Of a stretch of 5,493 nucleotides of DNA, positions 1 to 5,493 are shown one piece after another (positions within the stretch are counted from its first letter, which is position 1; the number at the start of each line of letters is the position of its first letter). The position numbers and the translations under genes are program-made. Under the pieces are notes generated by a model that was not told the DNA's origin, ran no database searches, and was given only the letters and a program-made list of their open reading frames with translations. The DNA lies in the NCBI GenBank assembly GCA_013694945.1, contig JACDBM010000114.1:1-5493 (forward strand), in the 5' to 3' direction. Origin of the DNA: Chthoniobacterales bacterium (GTDB lineage Bacteria > Verrucomicrobiota > Verrucomicrobiia > Chthoniobacterales > UBA10450).

Positions 1-716
1 CGCGCCAGGTCCGCGCCGTCGAGCGCACCGGTCCCATAGAAGACTATCCCCAGCGGACGCTGCGCGGCGATCGCTGGATCGAGCTGCTTGAGCGAGCCGG
101 CGGCGGCGTTGCGAGGATTAGCGAAAAGCGGGAGGCCCTCTTCCCCCCGCGCGACATTCAGTTTCGCGAAGCCATCCTTGCGCATGAAGACTTCGCCCCG
201 AACCTCCAAAACCTTTGGCGCTGCTCCTCTGAGCATGGTCGGCACAAAGCTGATCGTGCGGATGTTCTGCGTGATATCATCTCCGACGGTGCCATCCCCG
301 CGTGTCGCGGCGTAACGCAGCTTTCCGTCCTCGTACAATAAGGAGACCGCGACGCCATCCACCTTCGGTTCGATGACGACGGGCACCCTTTCCCCCGGCA
401 GCAGCTTCTCGAGCCTCCGGTAAAAATCGCGCATCTCGTCTTCCGAGTAGGTGTTGTCCAGACTCAACATCGGCACACGATGCGTGATTTGCGCGAACGC
501 TTTGAGCGGCGCGCCTCCCACTTTCTGTGTCGGCGATGCAGGCGAAGCGAGCGCGGGAAACTGGTTCTCCAGGTCAGAGAGTTCGCGGTAAAGTGCGTCA
601 TACTCCTGGTCGGAAATAGTTGGCGCAGCTTCCTCGTGATAGCGGCGGTTGTGCTCTTCAATCTGAGATCGAAGGCCTTCGATTCGCGCCTGCGCGGCGG
701 CTTCCGTTTCGGGCAC
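1..716 (-). CDS. ligA: NAD-dependent DNA ligase LigA, N-terminal part (3' end outside window)
   Basis: LigA seals nicks in duplex DNA during replication and repair, using NAD+ to adenylate an active-site lysine. The 238 visible residues cover the Ia domain and most of the adenylation domain. The Ia region (about 10-70) has HNRRYHEEAAPTISDQEYD and SPTQKVGG. HRVPMLSLDN lies at 79-88. The nucleotidyltransferase motif EPKVDG places the catalytic lysine at K118 with D120 and G121. RGDG (139-142) supplies the arginine equivalent to E. coli R136. VRGEV (172-176) supplies E175, and FANPRNAAAGS (198-208) is the classic LigA signature. Families of this type run to about 670-700 residues, so roughly two thirds is missing at the left edge. 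The start is GTG at 716-714: an in-frame TGA lies three codons upstream (725-723) and the N-terminus then matches family length. No convincing ribosome binding site is seen. I found no frameshift on translating the whole stretch. Identification is secure; only the start is slightly uncertain. Confidence 0.96.
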   Translation of the reverse strand, partial: MPETEAAAQARIEGLRSQIEEHNRRYHEEAAPTISDQEYDALYRELSDLENQFPALASPASPTQKVGGAPLKAFAQITHRVPMLSLDNTYSEDEMRDFYRRLEKLLPGERVPVVIEPKVDGVAVSLLYEDGKLRYAATRGDGTVGDDITQNIRTISFVPTMLRGAAPKVLEVRGEVFMRKDGFAKLNVARGEEGLPLFANPRNAAAGSLKQLDPAIAAQRPLGIVFYGTGALDGADLA

Positions 717-1030
717 GCCGCATCATACGGGTGCGAACGCAAGGAGCAACGCCTCCCGTCGGGCCGCGCGATGACCATCTGCGGAAGCTCCCGGGCCGAA
801 GCGTGATTGAAACTGCGGACAATAACTCGGTCGGCACCGTATGGCCGACGCGCGATCGCTCGCCGCACGAGGACTGGTTTGCCGCTGGCCCGCGACAGTC
901 CTCCCTGACGAATGGCGAGAATGTTTTTGCGGCCGCTCGGTTAGTCTTGCAAATCGAATCTCGTGCATTGATAAGCGCAACGAACACTCCGCAAACGAAA
1001 GCAGTGTAAACTCAACCAAAAAGAACCACT
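717..1030. other. Non-coding gap between divergent ligA and small membrane-protein genes
   Basis: About 314 bases separate the ligA GTG from the next gene. No frame here gives a recognisable protein. A minus-strand frame stays open from about 945 through 464 but overlaps ligA out of frame and resembles no family I know. I looked for tRNA-like folds and found none. A 6-bp inverted repeat (GTCGGC at 830-835, GCCGAC at 844-849, 8-nt loop) is the only clear local structure. The right part of the gap turns distinctly more AT-rich (from about 940), as expected near a promoter for the gene starting at 1031. Confidence 0.6.
947..975 (+). promoter_or_regulatory. Candidate sigma70-like promoter for the small membrane-protein pair
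   Basis: TTGCAA (947-952) and GATAAG (970-975) are separated by exactly 17 bases. Each box matches 4 of 6 consensus positions. The site lies in the AT-richer end of the gap and would give a leader of roughly 50 bases before the ATG at 1031. This is a weak match that could occur by chance, and the organism's own consensus is unknown. Confidence 0.25.
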
Positions 1031-1180
1031 ATGCTCTGGACTATCTTCGTTATCCTACTCGTGCTTTGGCTGCTTGGACTCGTCAGCTCTTACACGATGG
1101 GCGGATTCATCCACATCCTCCTTGTCATCGCAGTCGTTATCCTAATCATCAATCTCATTCAGGGCCGGCGCACCCTCTAG
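1031..1180 (+). CDS. lmo0937 family small membrane protein
   Basis: This 49-residue protein begins MLWTIFVILLVLWLLGLVSS, followed by YTMGGFIHILLVIAVVILII and a short NLIQGRRTL tail. That is the pattern of the lmo0937-type mini-proteins: a first hydrophobic helix (about 2-19), a YT.GG.IH turn, a second helix (about 26-43) and a basic QGRR end. The family is widespread in bacteria, is thought to sit in the cytoplasmic membrane, and has no established biochemical function; members often lie near general-stress genes. The ATG is preceded only by an A-rich stretch rather than a clear Shine-Dalgarno site. The gene for a second small membrane protein starts 10 bp downstream on the same strand, so the two are probably co-transcribed. 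Length and sequence match the family well, making this a real gene despite its size. Confidence 0.88.
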   Translation: MLWTIFVILLVLWLLGLVSSYTMGGFIHILLVIAVVILIINLIQGRRTL

Positions 1181-1190
1181 CGGCCTGAGG

Positions 1191-1413
1191 ATGAAACCTG
1201 CGGGCATTATCGGCATCATCCTGATTGCCGTTGGTATCATTGCTCTCGCGTACGGCGGATTCAGTTACACGAAAACGCGAGAAAGTGATTGATGCGGGAC
1301 CGTTGCAGGTGAGTGCGGATAAGGAGAGAACGGTGCCGCTCCCGCCGATTCTCGGTGGCCTTTGCCTGGCGGGCGGCATTGTCCTGGTGCTCGCAGGAAG
1401 CAGAAAGAGCTGA
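1191..1413 (+). pseudogene. Small two-helix membrane protein gene with a one-base frameshift
   Basis: Read from the ATG at 1191 the frame gives MKPAGIIGIILIAVGIIALA, then YGGFSYTKTRESD and stops at 1290-1292 after 33 residues. The +1 frame continues with KREKVIDAGPLQVSADKER, a TVPLPPILGG motif, a second hydrophobic helix and SRKS, ending with TGA at 1411-1413. Removing one A from the run at 1272-1275 joins the two into a smooth 73-residue protein reading SYTKREKVID across the joint. The joined product has two membrane helices (about 4-21 and 52-69) flanking a polar 30-residue loop. I recognise this general type from neighbours of lmo0937-like genes but cannot attach a reliable family name, and its function is unknown. 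GAGG lies directly against the ATG, too close for an ideal ribosome binding site. The break is either a real, recent mutation or a homopolymer error in the read or assembly; coding character on both sides favours a very recent event or an error. Confidence 0.75.
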
Positions 1414-1458
1414 GGCGACCTCGCCGCCACTGGGGGGTGCAATCCCGCGGCGGGCACC
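1414..1458. terminator. Possible bidirectional terminator hairpins between convergent genes
   Basis: The 50-bp gap between the stop of the small membrane gene and the stop of the protease gene holds two short GC-rich inverted repeats. GGCGA/TCGCC lies at 1414-1425 and GGTGC/GCACC at 1436-1440 and 1454-1458, with a CCCGC/GCGGG core between the latter arms. Position between convergent genes suits a terminator. No T-tract follows on either strand, so intrinsic termination is not well supported. Confidence 0.25.
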
Positions 1459-1463
1459 TCGTA

Positions 1464-2966
1464 CTATCCGGTCGGGGCTTTCAGCACCGCAAAGGTCTTG
1501 CTGCCTTTGCGGTCGAGGTAAAGCAGAATACCTTTGCGCGGGTCCGCCTTAAGAATCGCATCGCGAAAGGACGCAGCATTCGTGATGGGTTTACCATCGA
1601 CTTCCGTAATTACGTCTTCACGTTCAACTCCCTGAGCGGACGCGAGGCTGTCATCCGCAACATCGGTGACAATCACACCTTGCTCGACATTAAGCTGCAA
1701 TCGCTCCGCCACTTCCTTCGTCAGGTCCTGCACCTGGAGGCCAAATTTATTCATATCCTCAGGTTTCTGCGGTACGGGCGCGGTTGGATTTGAGGCGCGG
1801 TCGATTTCGCCCGGCAGCTCTCCGGCAATGATCGGGATTTTCAGTGTCTGACCTTTTCGCCAGACGGTCAGGTCCACGTTTTGCCCGATCTTTTTCTTCA
1901 AGATCTCTCGTTGCAGCTGCGTGTCGGTGCTCACGGGTGCGCCGTCCACCTGTGTGATCACGTCAAACGGCCGAAGGTCACTTTTGTAAGCAGGCGCATC
2001 GGCTTCGATCGTGCGGACGACGACACCTTTATCGAGGCCCTTAAACAGGTCGCGAATCGATGCATCGTCGCCCAGCGTCTCGATACGGATACCGAGCCAC
2101 GGCCGGATGATCCTTTGACCGGCAATCAGCTGCTGGCCGATTTCATTTGCGAGGTTGATTGGAATGGCGAAGCCGAGTCCACGATTCAATCCATTGATTA
2201 GAGTGTTCATGCCGACCACTCTTCCATCAATGTCGCAAAGCGGTCCGCCGCTGTTGCCCGGGTTGATCGAGGCGTCCGTCTGCAGATAATCCGAAATCGA
2301 ATAGCCGCCCGTCGCGAGCAGTTTGCTTCGACCTTTTCCGCTGATAACGCCGTAGGTGAAGGTGTAATCCAGCCTGAACGGTGCTCCGATTGCAAAGGCG
2401 AATTGCCCCACGCGCACCGCGTCGCTATCGCCAGTCTGCGCCACTGGAAGGTTGTTCGCGTCGATTTTGATGACCGCGACGTCCGTCTTCTCATCGGTGC
2501 CGATGAGCTTCGCCTGGAACTCGCGCCCGTCCTTTAGTTTCACATCGATCCGCTCGGCACCCTCCAGCACGTGATGGTTCGTGAAGATGAAGCCATCCTC
2601 CCGGACGAGGAAGCCGGAGCCTTCGCTCTGCACCGGCTGAGAGCTGCCTGGATTGTGGCGGGGACTTTTGTCCGGCTGGTTTTGAAAGAACAAGTCATCG
2701 AGCGTCGGGTTCTCGTTCGCCTCGCTTTTCTTCGTCACTTCGATAATGACGACGCTCGGGGCCACCAGCTCGAAGACTCTCGTGAAGGCGCTGTTGAGCT
2801 GGTGGACGACGTCCTTTCCAGCTTCGGCTACTTCTGGCGCAACGTTGGGCGTTGGTCCCGTTTCGGGCTGAGCGAGTGGCGGAGCAGCGCGGAGCGTCCC
2901 AGCCAGAGCCATCAAAAGAATAAGTTGTGCAAAGCGCATAGTGCAGAATTGGACAGGGAGAAACAT
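1464..2966 (-). CDS. htrA: Deg/HtrA-family periplasmic serine protease with two PDZ domains
   Basis: This is a complete 500-residue Do-type protease, an exported quality-control enzyme that degrades or refolds damaged envelope proteins. The N-terminus has a signal peptide (hydrophobic AQLILLMALAGT, 13-24, likely cleavage after LRA near 27). A polar linker leads into the trypsin-like domain (about 60-285). The catalytic triad is complete: H132 in TNHHVLEGA, D162 in TDVAVIKI and S239 in NPGNSGGPL. PDZ1 starts at RPWLGIRI (288) and runs to about 380; a Pro-rich linker follows; PDZ2 runs from KFGLQVQDL (407) to the end. Length and order match DegP/DegQ; I cannot choose between these paralogues, so the symbol is generic. 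The start may instead be the internal ATG at 2939 (MRFAQLILL), which gives a more typical signal peptide with an early arginine. Neither start has a strong ribosome binding site. It is transcribed divergently from kamA and convergently with the small membrane genes, so it is probably monocistronic. Confidence 0.95.
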   Translation of the reverse strand: MFLPVQFCTMRFAQLILLMALAGTLRAAPPLAQPETGPTPNVAPEVAEAGKDVVHQLNSAFTRVFELVAPSVVIIEVTKKSEANENPTLDDLFFQNQPDKSPRHNPGSSQPVQSEGSGFLVREDGFIFTNHHVLEGAERIDVKLKDGREFQAKLIGTDEKTDVAVIKIDANNLPVAQTGDSDAVRVGQFAFAIGAPFRLDYTFTYGVISGKGRSKLLATGGYSISDYLQTDASINPGNSGGPLCDIDGRVVGMNTLINGLNRGLGFAIPINLANEIGQQLIAGQRIIRPWLGIRIETLGDDASIRDLFKGLDKGVVVRTIEADAPAYKSDLRPFDVITQVDGAPVSTDTQLQREILKKKIGQNVDLTVWRKGQTLKIPIIAGELPGEIDRASNPTAPVPQKPEDMNKFGLQVQDLTKEVAERLQLNVEQGVIVTDVADDSLASAQGVEREDVITEVDGKPITNAASFRDAILKADPRKGILLYLDRKGSKTFAVLKAPTG

Positions 2967-3142
2967 CCACCGTTCAAGAGCCTTCGTCCACTTGCGGACT
3001 CACGCGGCGGGAAGCGGTCGAGACTTCGCCAGCTTAAGTTCCGCCTGCTTGAAAAGCGACAACCGACCTGGTCCGCGCACCTGAAAGTGCCTGCATTGAC
3101 ACGATACTTAAGGACCTTAACCTTCCGCCGAAGAACGCGAAA
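2967..3142. promoter_or_regulatory. Divergent promoter region between protease and kamA genes
   Basis: These 176 bases must carry the promoters for both the minus-strand protease gene and plus-strand kamA. The kamA frame is open upstream only to a TGA at 3050-3052 and contains no ATG, GTG or TTG, so kamA does not extend into it. I see no convincing box pair for the protease gene. On the kamA side a TTGACA and a palindrome are annotated separately. Confidence 0.55.
3096..3120 (+). promoter_or_regulatory. TTGACA box followed by operator-like palindrome TTAAGGACCTTAA, upstream of kamA
   Basis: A perfect consensus -35 hexamer TTGACA (3096-3101) is followed six bases later by a perfect interrupted palindrome, TTAAGG-A-CCTTAA (3108-3120), which ends 22 bases before the kamA ATG. 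The palindrome fills the space where a polymerase would sit between the -35 and -10 boxes, the usual place for a repressor operator. No good -10 box is found at 16-18 bp spacing (the best are TAACCT and AACCTT). The palindrome is seen directly; promoter and operator roles are inference. Confidence 0.35.
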
Positions 3143-4351
3143 ATGGTCACGCTTGCCGCAGGTAAACAGGAGGGAAAAGGGTTCGTCTCGCACGCGCCGG
3201 GCTACTGGTCCGACGTCCCGCCCGAGCAGTGGAATGACTGGAAGTGGCAGCTGAAAAATCGCGTCACTTCGTTGTCCCAGCTGGAGCAGCACCTCGAGCT
3301 TTCCGATGATGAGCGCAACGGCGTCCTGCTCTCCGGGACGAAGCTTGCGCTCGCGGTGACGCCACATTTTTTTAATCTGATCGAGCGCGACAATCCTGAT
3401 TGTCCGATTCGCCGTCAGGTTATCCCGCGGGTCGAGGAAAGCTGGGGTTCGCCCTACGACATGGCCGATCCATGCGGCGAAGATTCGCACATGCCGGTGC
3501 CGGGTCTGGTTCACCGTTATCCGGATCGTGTTCTGTTCCTGGTCACCGATCGATGCGCGAGCTACTGCCGATATTGCACCCGCAGCCGCGTGGTCAGCGG
3601 AGTGGGGGAGCAGGAATTGCATACTGAATTCGACGCAATTTACCGCTATCTTGAGGAGCACACGGAAGTGCGCGATGTGCTGCTCTCCGGTGGCGACGCC
3701 TTGCTCTTCAGCGACAGCAAGCTCGAAAAAATTCTAAGCCGCCTGCGAGCCATTCCGCACATCGAGTTTCTCCGCATCGGAACTCGCGTGCCCATTTTCC
3801 TGCCGCAACGCATCACTCCCGAGCTTTGTCAGATGCTGCAGAAGTACCACCCGCTCTGGATGAGCGTGCATGTGAATCATCCGCGCGAATTGACCGTGGA
3901 AGTGAAAGCCGCGCTTGAGCGGCTGGCGAATCACGGCATCCCGCTCGGCAATCAGAGCGTTCTGCTCGCCGGGGTAAACGATAATTTGGTGACGATGCGC
4001 ACGCTCGTGCACAAGCTCCTGATGTGCCGTGTGCGGCCGTATTACATCTACCAGTGCGACCTCATCAACGGCTCATCGCACCTCCGCAGCTCTGTCGCGA
4101 AAGGTATCGAGATCATCGAAGGCCTGCGCGGACACACTACCGGCTACGCCGTGCCGCAATTTGTGATCGACGCTCCCGGCGGCGGTGGGAAGGTGCCGAT
4201 TAATCCCGGCTACGTTCTCTATCACGATAACGAGAAAATCGTGATCCGGAATTACGAAGGCGAGATCTTCGAATATCCAGAAACCGGGGCCGATCCAAAC
4301 GTGCAATTCGCGCCGCAGCGCGAGTATCACGACGAGTATCTTTACTCGTAA
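3143..4351 (+). CDS. kamA: Lysine 2,3-aminomutase (radical SAM, PLP-dependent)
   Basis: KamA moves the alpha-amino group of L-lysine to carbon 3, giving L-beta-lysine, using a [4Fe-4S] cluster, S-adenosylmethionine and PLP. The 402-residue protein has the radical SAM motif CASYCRYC (C138, C142, C145), the SAM-contacting SGGDALL segment (182-188), and the PLP lysine K350 in DAPGGGGKVP. With a constant offset of 13 from the Clostridium subterminale enzyme as I remember it, the lysine-recognising residues R147, D306 (YQCD) and D343 are all kept, supporting lysine rather than glutamate as substrate. Length exceeds the shorter EF-P-modifying EpmB type (about 340). The zinc-binding cysteines of the clostridial protein are absent: the position in GVNDN is N281 and no cysteine follows C305. 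The ATG at 3143 is the only standard start after the upstream stop at 3050; no strong ribosome binding site is visible. No beta-lysine acetyltransferase (ablB) follows; the next gene is a cation antiporter 144 bp on. The product could feed N-acetyl-beta-lysine osmolyte, lysine catabolism or EF-P modification. Confidence 0.95.
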   Translation: MVTLAAGKQEGKGFVSHAPGYWSDVPPEQWNDWKWQLKNRVTSLSQLEQHLELSDDERNGVLLSGTKLALAVTPHFFNLIERDNPDCPIRRQVIPRVEESWGSPYDMADPCGEDSHMPVPGLVHRYPDRVLFLVTDRCASYCRYCTRSRVVSGVGEQELHTEFDAIYRYLEEHTEVRDVLLSGGDALLFSDSKLEKILSRLRAIPHIEFLRIGTRVPIFLPQRITPELCQMLQKYHPLWMSVHVNHPRELTVEVKAALERLANHGIPLGNQSVLLAGVNDNLVTMRTLVHKLLMCRVRPYYIYQCDLINGSSHLRSSVAKGIEIIEGLRGHTTGYAVPQFVIDAPGGGGKVPINPGYVLYHDNEKIVIRNYEGEIFEYPETGADPNVQFAPQREYHDEYLYS

Positions 4352-4395
4352 ATGCGGGCGCGGCCTGTCCGACGCGGGCGTTGTTCTTGAGCGTA

Positions 4396-4429
4396 AATCT
4401 CTCGCAGAGATTGCGGTTGGCAGCTGCCA
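4396..4429. repeat. Two small perfect inverted repeats between kamA and the antiporter gene
   Basis: AATCTCT (4396-4402) and AGAGATT (4406-4412) form a perfect 7-bp stem with a CGC loop. Five bases later comes an uninterrupted 12-bp palindrome, TGGCAGCTGCCA (4418-4429). The first could fold in RNA as a small hairpin after kamA but lacks a following T-run, so it is a poor intrinsic terminator. The second may be a protein-binding dyad for the downstream gene. The function of both is unproven; the rest of the 4352-4495 gap shows nothing else notable. Confidence 0.35.
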
Positions 4430-4495
4430 CTAGAACGGGCAGTGCTGCTGCGCGAAAGAGCTTCCGTCCCCGAGTGTTAAGGGCAATCGTGTCCG

Positions 4496-5493
4496 GTGCC
4501 TCAACGGACCGAACGCTTCCAGAAGCCAATACTTGCCCTCATCCGCATCGCGATCTTGCTTGCGATGGGCGCAGTGCCGTTTGCTGCCGCTTCTGCTCAG
4601 GATGCTTCGATTCCAGCACCCTTCCCGCGGCCGCTGAGCGAGTATGGAGACGCAAACGCCGGCGGAATCGTACAGGTCCTGAAGTACCGCGCGGCCGCGG
4701 AGCCGTTCAACCGCGTGGCGACGCTCATCTTCTTCCTTGCGATCCTGCACACATTTTTCGCCCGCAAGTTCATGAAGATCGCGCACCGCTGGCGCGACGA
4801 ACACGAGAAGACAATCGTCAGCGAAGGACGCACCGCAGAGGCGAAACCGCAGCTGGGGGCACGGGGCGATGTGAATTGGAAAGCCGAGATCATGCATTTT
4901 TTCGGCGAAGTGGAGGCGATCTTTGGCATTTGGGTGGTGCCACTGCTCATTGCCATGACCTTGTTCCGCGGATGGCCGACCGCGGAAAATTACGTCAGCC
5001 ACCGTGTTAAGTTCACCGAGCCGATGTTCGTGGTGGTTGTGATGACTATCGCCGCGACGCGACCGGTGCTTCGTTGCGCCGAGCAGGCGATGCGTCTCGT
5101 TGCGGGCCTTGGGGGGCGGACACCTGCGGCCTGGTGGGTTTCGATCTTGACCGTGGGACCGCTCCTTGGCTCGCTTATTACGGAGCCCGCCGCGATGACG
5201 ATCTGCGCGCTGCTCCTGGCGCGGCAATTCTATGACTTGAATCCGGGAAAGAAATTCCGATACGCCACGCTTGGATTGCTCTTCGTGAATGTCTCGGTGG
5301 GCAGAACGCTGACCCATTTCGCCGCGCCGCCCGTCTTGATGGTAGCGGCTGTGTGGAATTGGGACGCGACCCACATGCTGATGCATTTCGGATGGAAGGC
5401 GCTGCTCGGAATTGTCGTAGCGAACGCGGTTTATTTCCTCCTCTTCCGGCGCGAATTCGCGGGCCTGCGGCCTCCCGAAAAGGAGAATTCACT
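4496..5493 (+). CDS. Putative Na+/H+ antiporter (Na_H_antiport_3 type), 3' end outside window
   Basis: The 332 visible residues form a polytopic membrane protein resembling the putative Na+/H+ antiporter family (Pfam Na_H_antiport_3), thought to exchange cations and protons across the inner membrane; transport is inferred from annotation, not well demonstrated. Recognisable stretches are HFFGEVEAIFGIWVVPLL (134-151), a segment with GPLLGSLITEPAAMT (221-235), and FVNVSVG followed by TLTHFAAPPVLMVAA (263-285). Hydrophobic segments lie near 73-88, 138-157, 175-188, 212-242, 257-285 and 301-317. An N-terminal signal-like helix (11-33) ends in AAASAQD, suggesting cleavage near 34, followed by a short periplasmic stretch. 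I chose GTG at 4496 because an in-frame TAA lies at 4478-4480, AAGGG sits 12 bases upstream, and this start gives a basic n-region before the helix. The ATG at 4565 would cut the signal in half. Position 270 is arginine (VGRT) where I expect glycine. Members are usually somewhat over 400 residues, so about a quarter is missing. Confidence 0.85.
   Translation, partial: MPQRTERFQKPILALIRIAILLAMGAVPFAAASAQDASIPAPFPRPLSEYGDANAGGIVQVLKYRAAAEPFNRVATLIFFLAILHTFFARKFMKIAHRWRDEHEKTIVSEGRTAEAKPQLGARGDVNWKAEIMHFFGEVEAIFGIWVVPLLIAMTLFRGWPTAENYVSHRVKFTEPMFVVVVMTIAATRPVLRCAEQAMRLVAGLGGRTPAAWWVSILTVGPLLGSLITEPAAMTICALLLARQFYDLNPGKKFRYATLGLLFVNVSVGRTLTHFAAPPVLMVAAVWNWDATHMLMHFGWKALLGIVVANAVYFLLFRREFAGLRPPEKENS

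Noticed and set aside
67..74. GCGATCGC octamer, also at 852-859, recalling the cyanobacterial HIP1 repeat
   Set aside because: Only two copies, both explained by high GC and coding context; no other cyanobacterial sign.
940..965. tRNA-like T-arm resemblance (GATTCGATTT on the minus strand)
   Set aside because: No matching acceptor, D or anticodon stems could be built around it.
1272..1292. Programmed ribosomal frameshift in the small membrane gene
   Set aside because: No slippery heptamer, no downstream structure seen, and a +1 shift would be needed without a known stimulator such as a stop codon at the slip site.
3143..3661. Long minus-strand frame (2912-3661) opposite kamA and the intergenic region
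   Set aside because: It is antisense to a secure kamA reading frame and its translation has no family features; typical GC-rich shadow.
3143..4351. Calling the aminomutase EpmB or glutamate 2,3-aminomutase
   Set aside because: Length of 402 residues is above the EpmB type, and D306/D343 match the lysine-binding aspartates rather than the changed residues of the glutamate enzyme.
4381..5010. Plus-strand frame of about 209 residues and a minus-strand frame of 318 residues (4430-5386) across the antiporter region
   Set aside because: Both translations are Arg/His-rich with no recognisable domain, while the frame from 4496 gives a hydrophobic, family-like transporter.

Overview
This 5.5 kb window is GC-rich, densely coding bacterial chromosome with no mobile element, CRISPR array or RNA gene that I can see. 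The combination of genes (two-PDZ Deg protease, lysine 2,3-aminomutase, Na_H_antiport_3-type permease, lmo0937-type mini-protein), the moderately high GC and the scarcity of clear Shine-Dalgarno sites would fit a soil or environmental Verrucomicrobiota (or Acidobacteriota-like) genome. That placement is a low-confidence inference. The only certain statement is that it is a bacterium using NAD-dependent DNA ligase.

Layout, left to right. (1) 1-716, minus strand: the N-terminal half of NAD-dependent DNA ligase LigA, running off the left edge, with a GTG start. (2) 717-1030: a non-coding gap between divergent genes, with one weak sigma70-like promoter candidate facing right. (3) 1031-1413, plus strand: two tiny membrane-protein genes 10 bp apart. 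The first is an intact 49-residue lmo0937-type protein. The second is a two-helix protein whose frame is broken by one extra base in an AAAA run. (4) 1464-2966, minus strand: a complete exported Deg/HtrA serine protease with an intact catalytic triad and two PDZ domains, converging on the small genes. (5) 2967-3142: a divergent promoter region containing a TTGACA box and a perfect 13-bp palindrome just before kamA. (6) 3143-4351, plus strand: a complete lysine 2,3-aminomutase with intact iron-sulfur, PLP and lysine-recognition residues but without the cysteines that bind structural zinc in the clostridial enzyme. (7) 4352-4495: an intergenic stretch with two small perfect inverted repeats. (8) 4496 to the right edge, plus strand: a putative Na+/H+ antiporter with an N-terminal signal-like segment, cut by the window end.

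A cell-envelope and stress theme links several genes: a periplasmic quality-control protease, two small membrane proteins of the sort often found near stress genes, an enzyme making beta-lysine (precursor of a known compatible solute in some microbes), and a cation antiporter. The strand changes mean these are at least four transcription units, so any joint role is inference. I do not see a clearly new biological system. The most useful observations are the repairable frameshift, the zinc-site-less KamA in an unusual neighbourhood, the operator-like palindrome, and a possible substitution in a signature motif of the antiporter.
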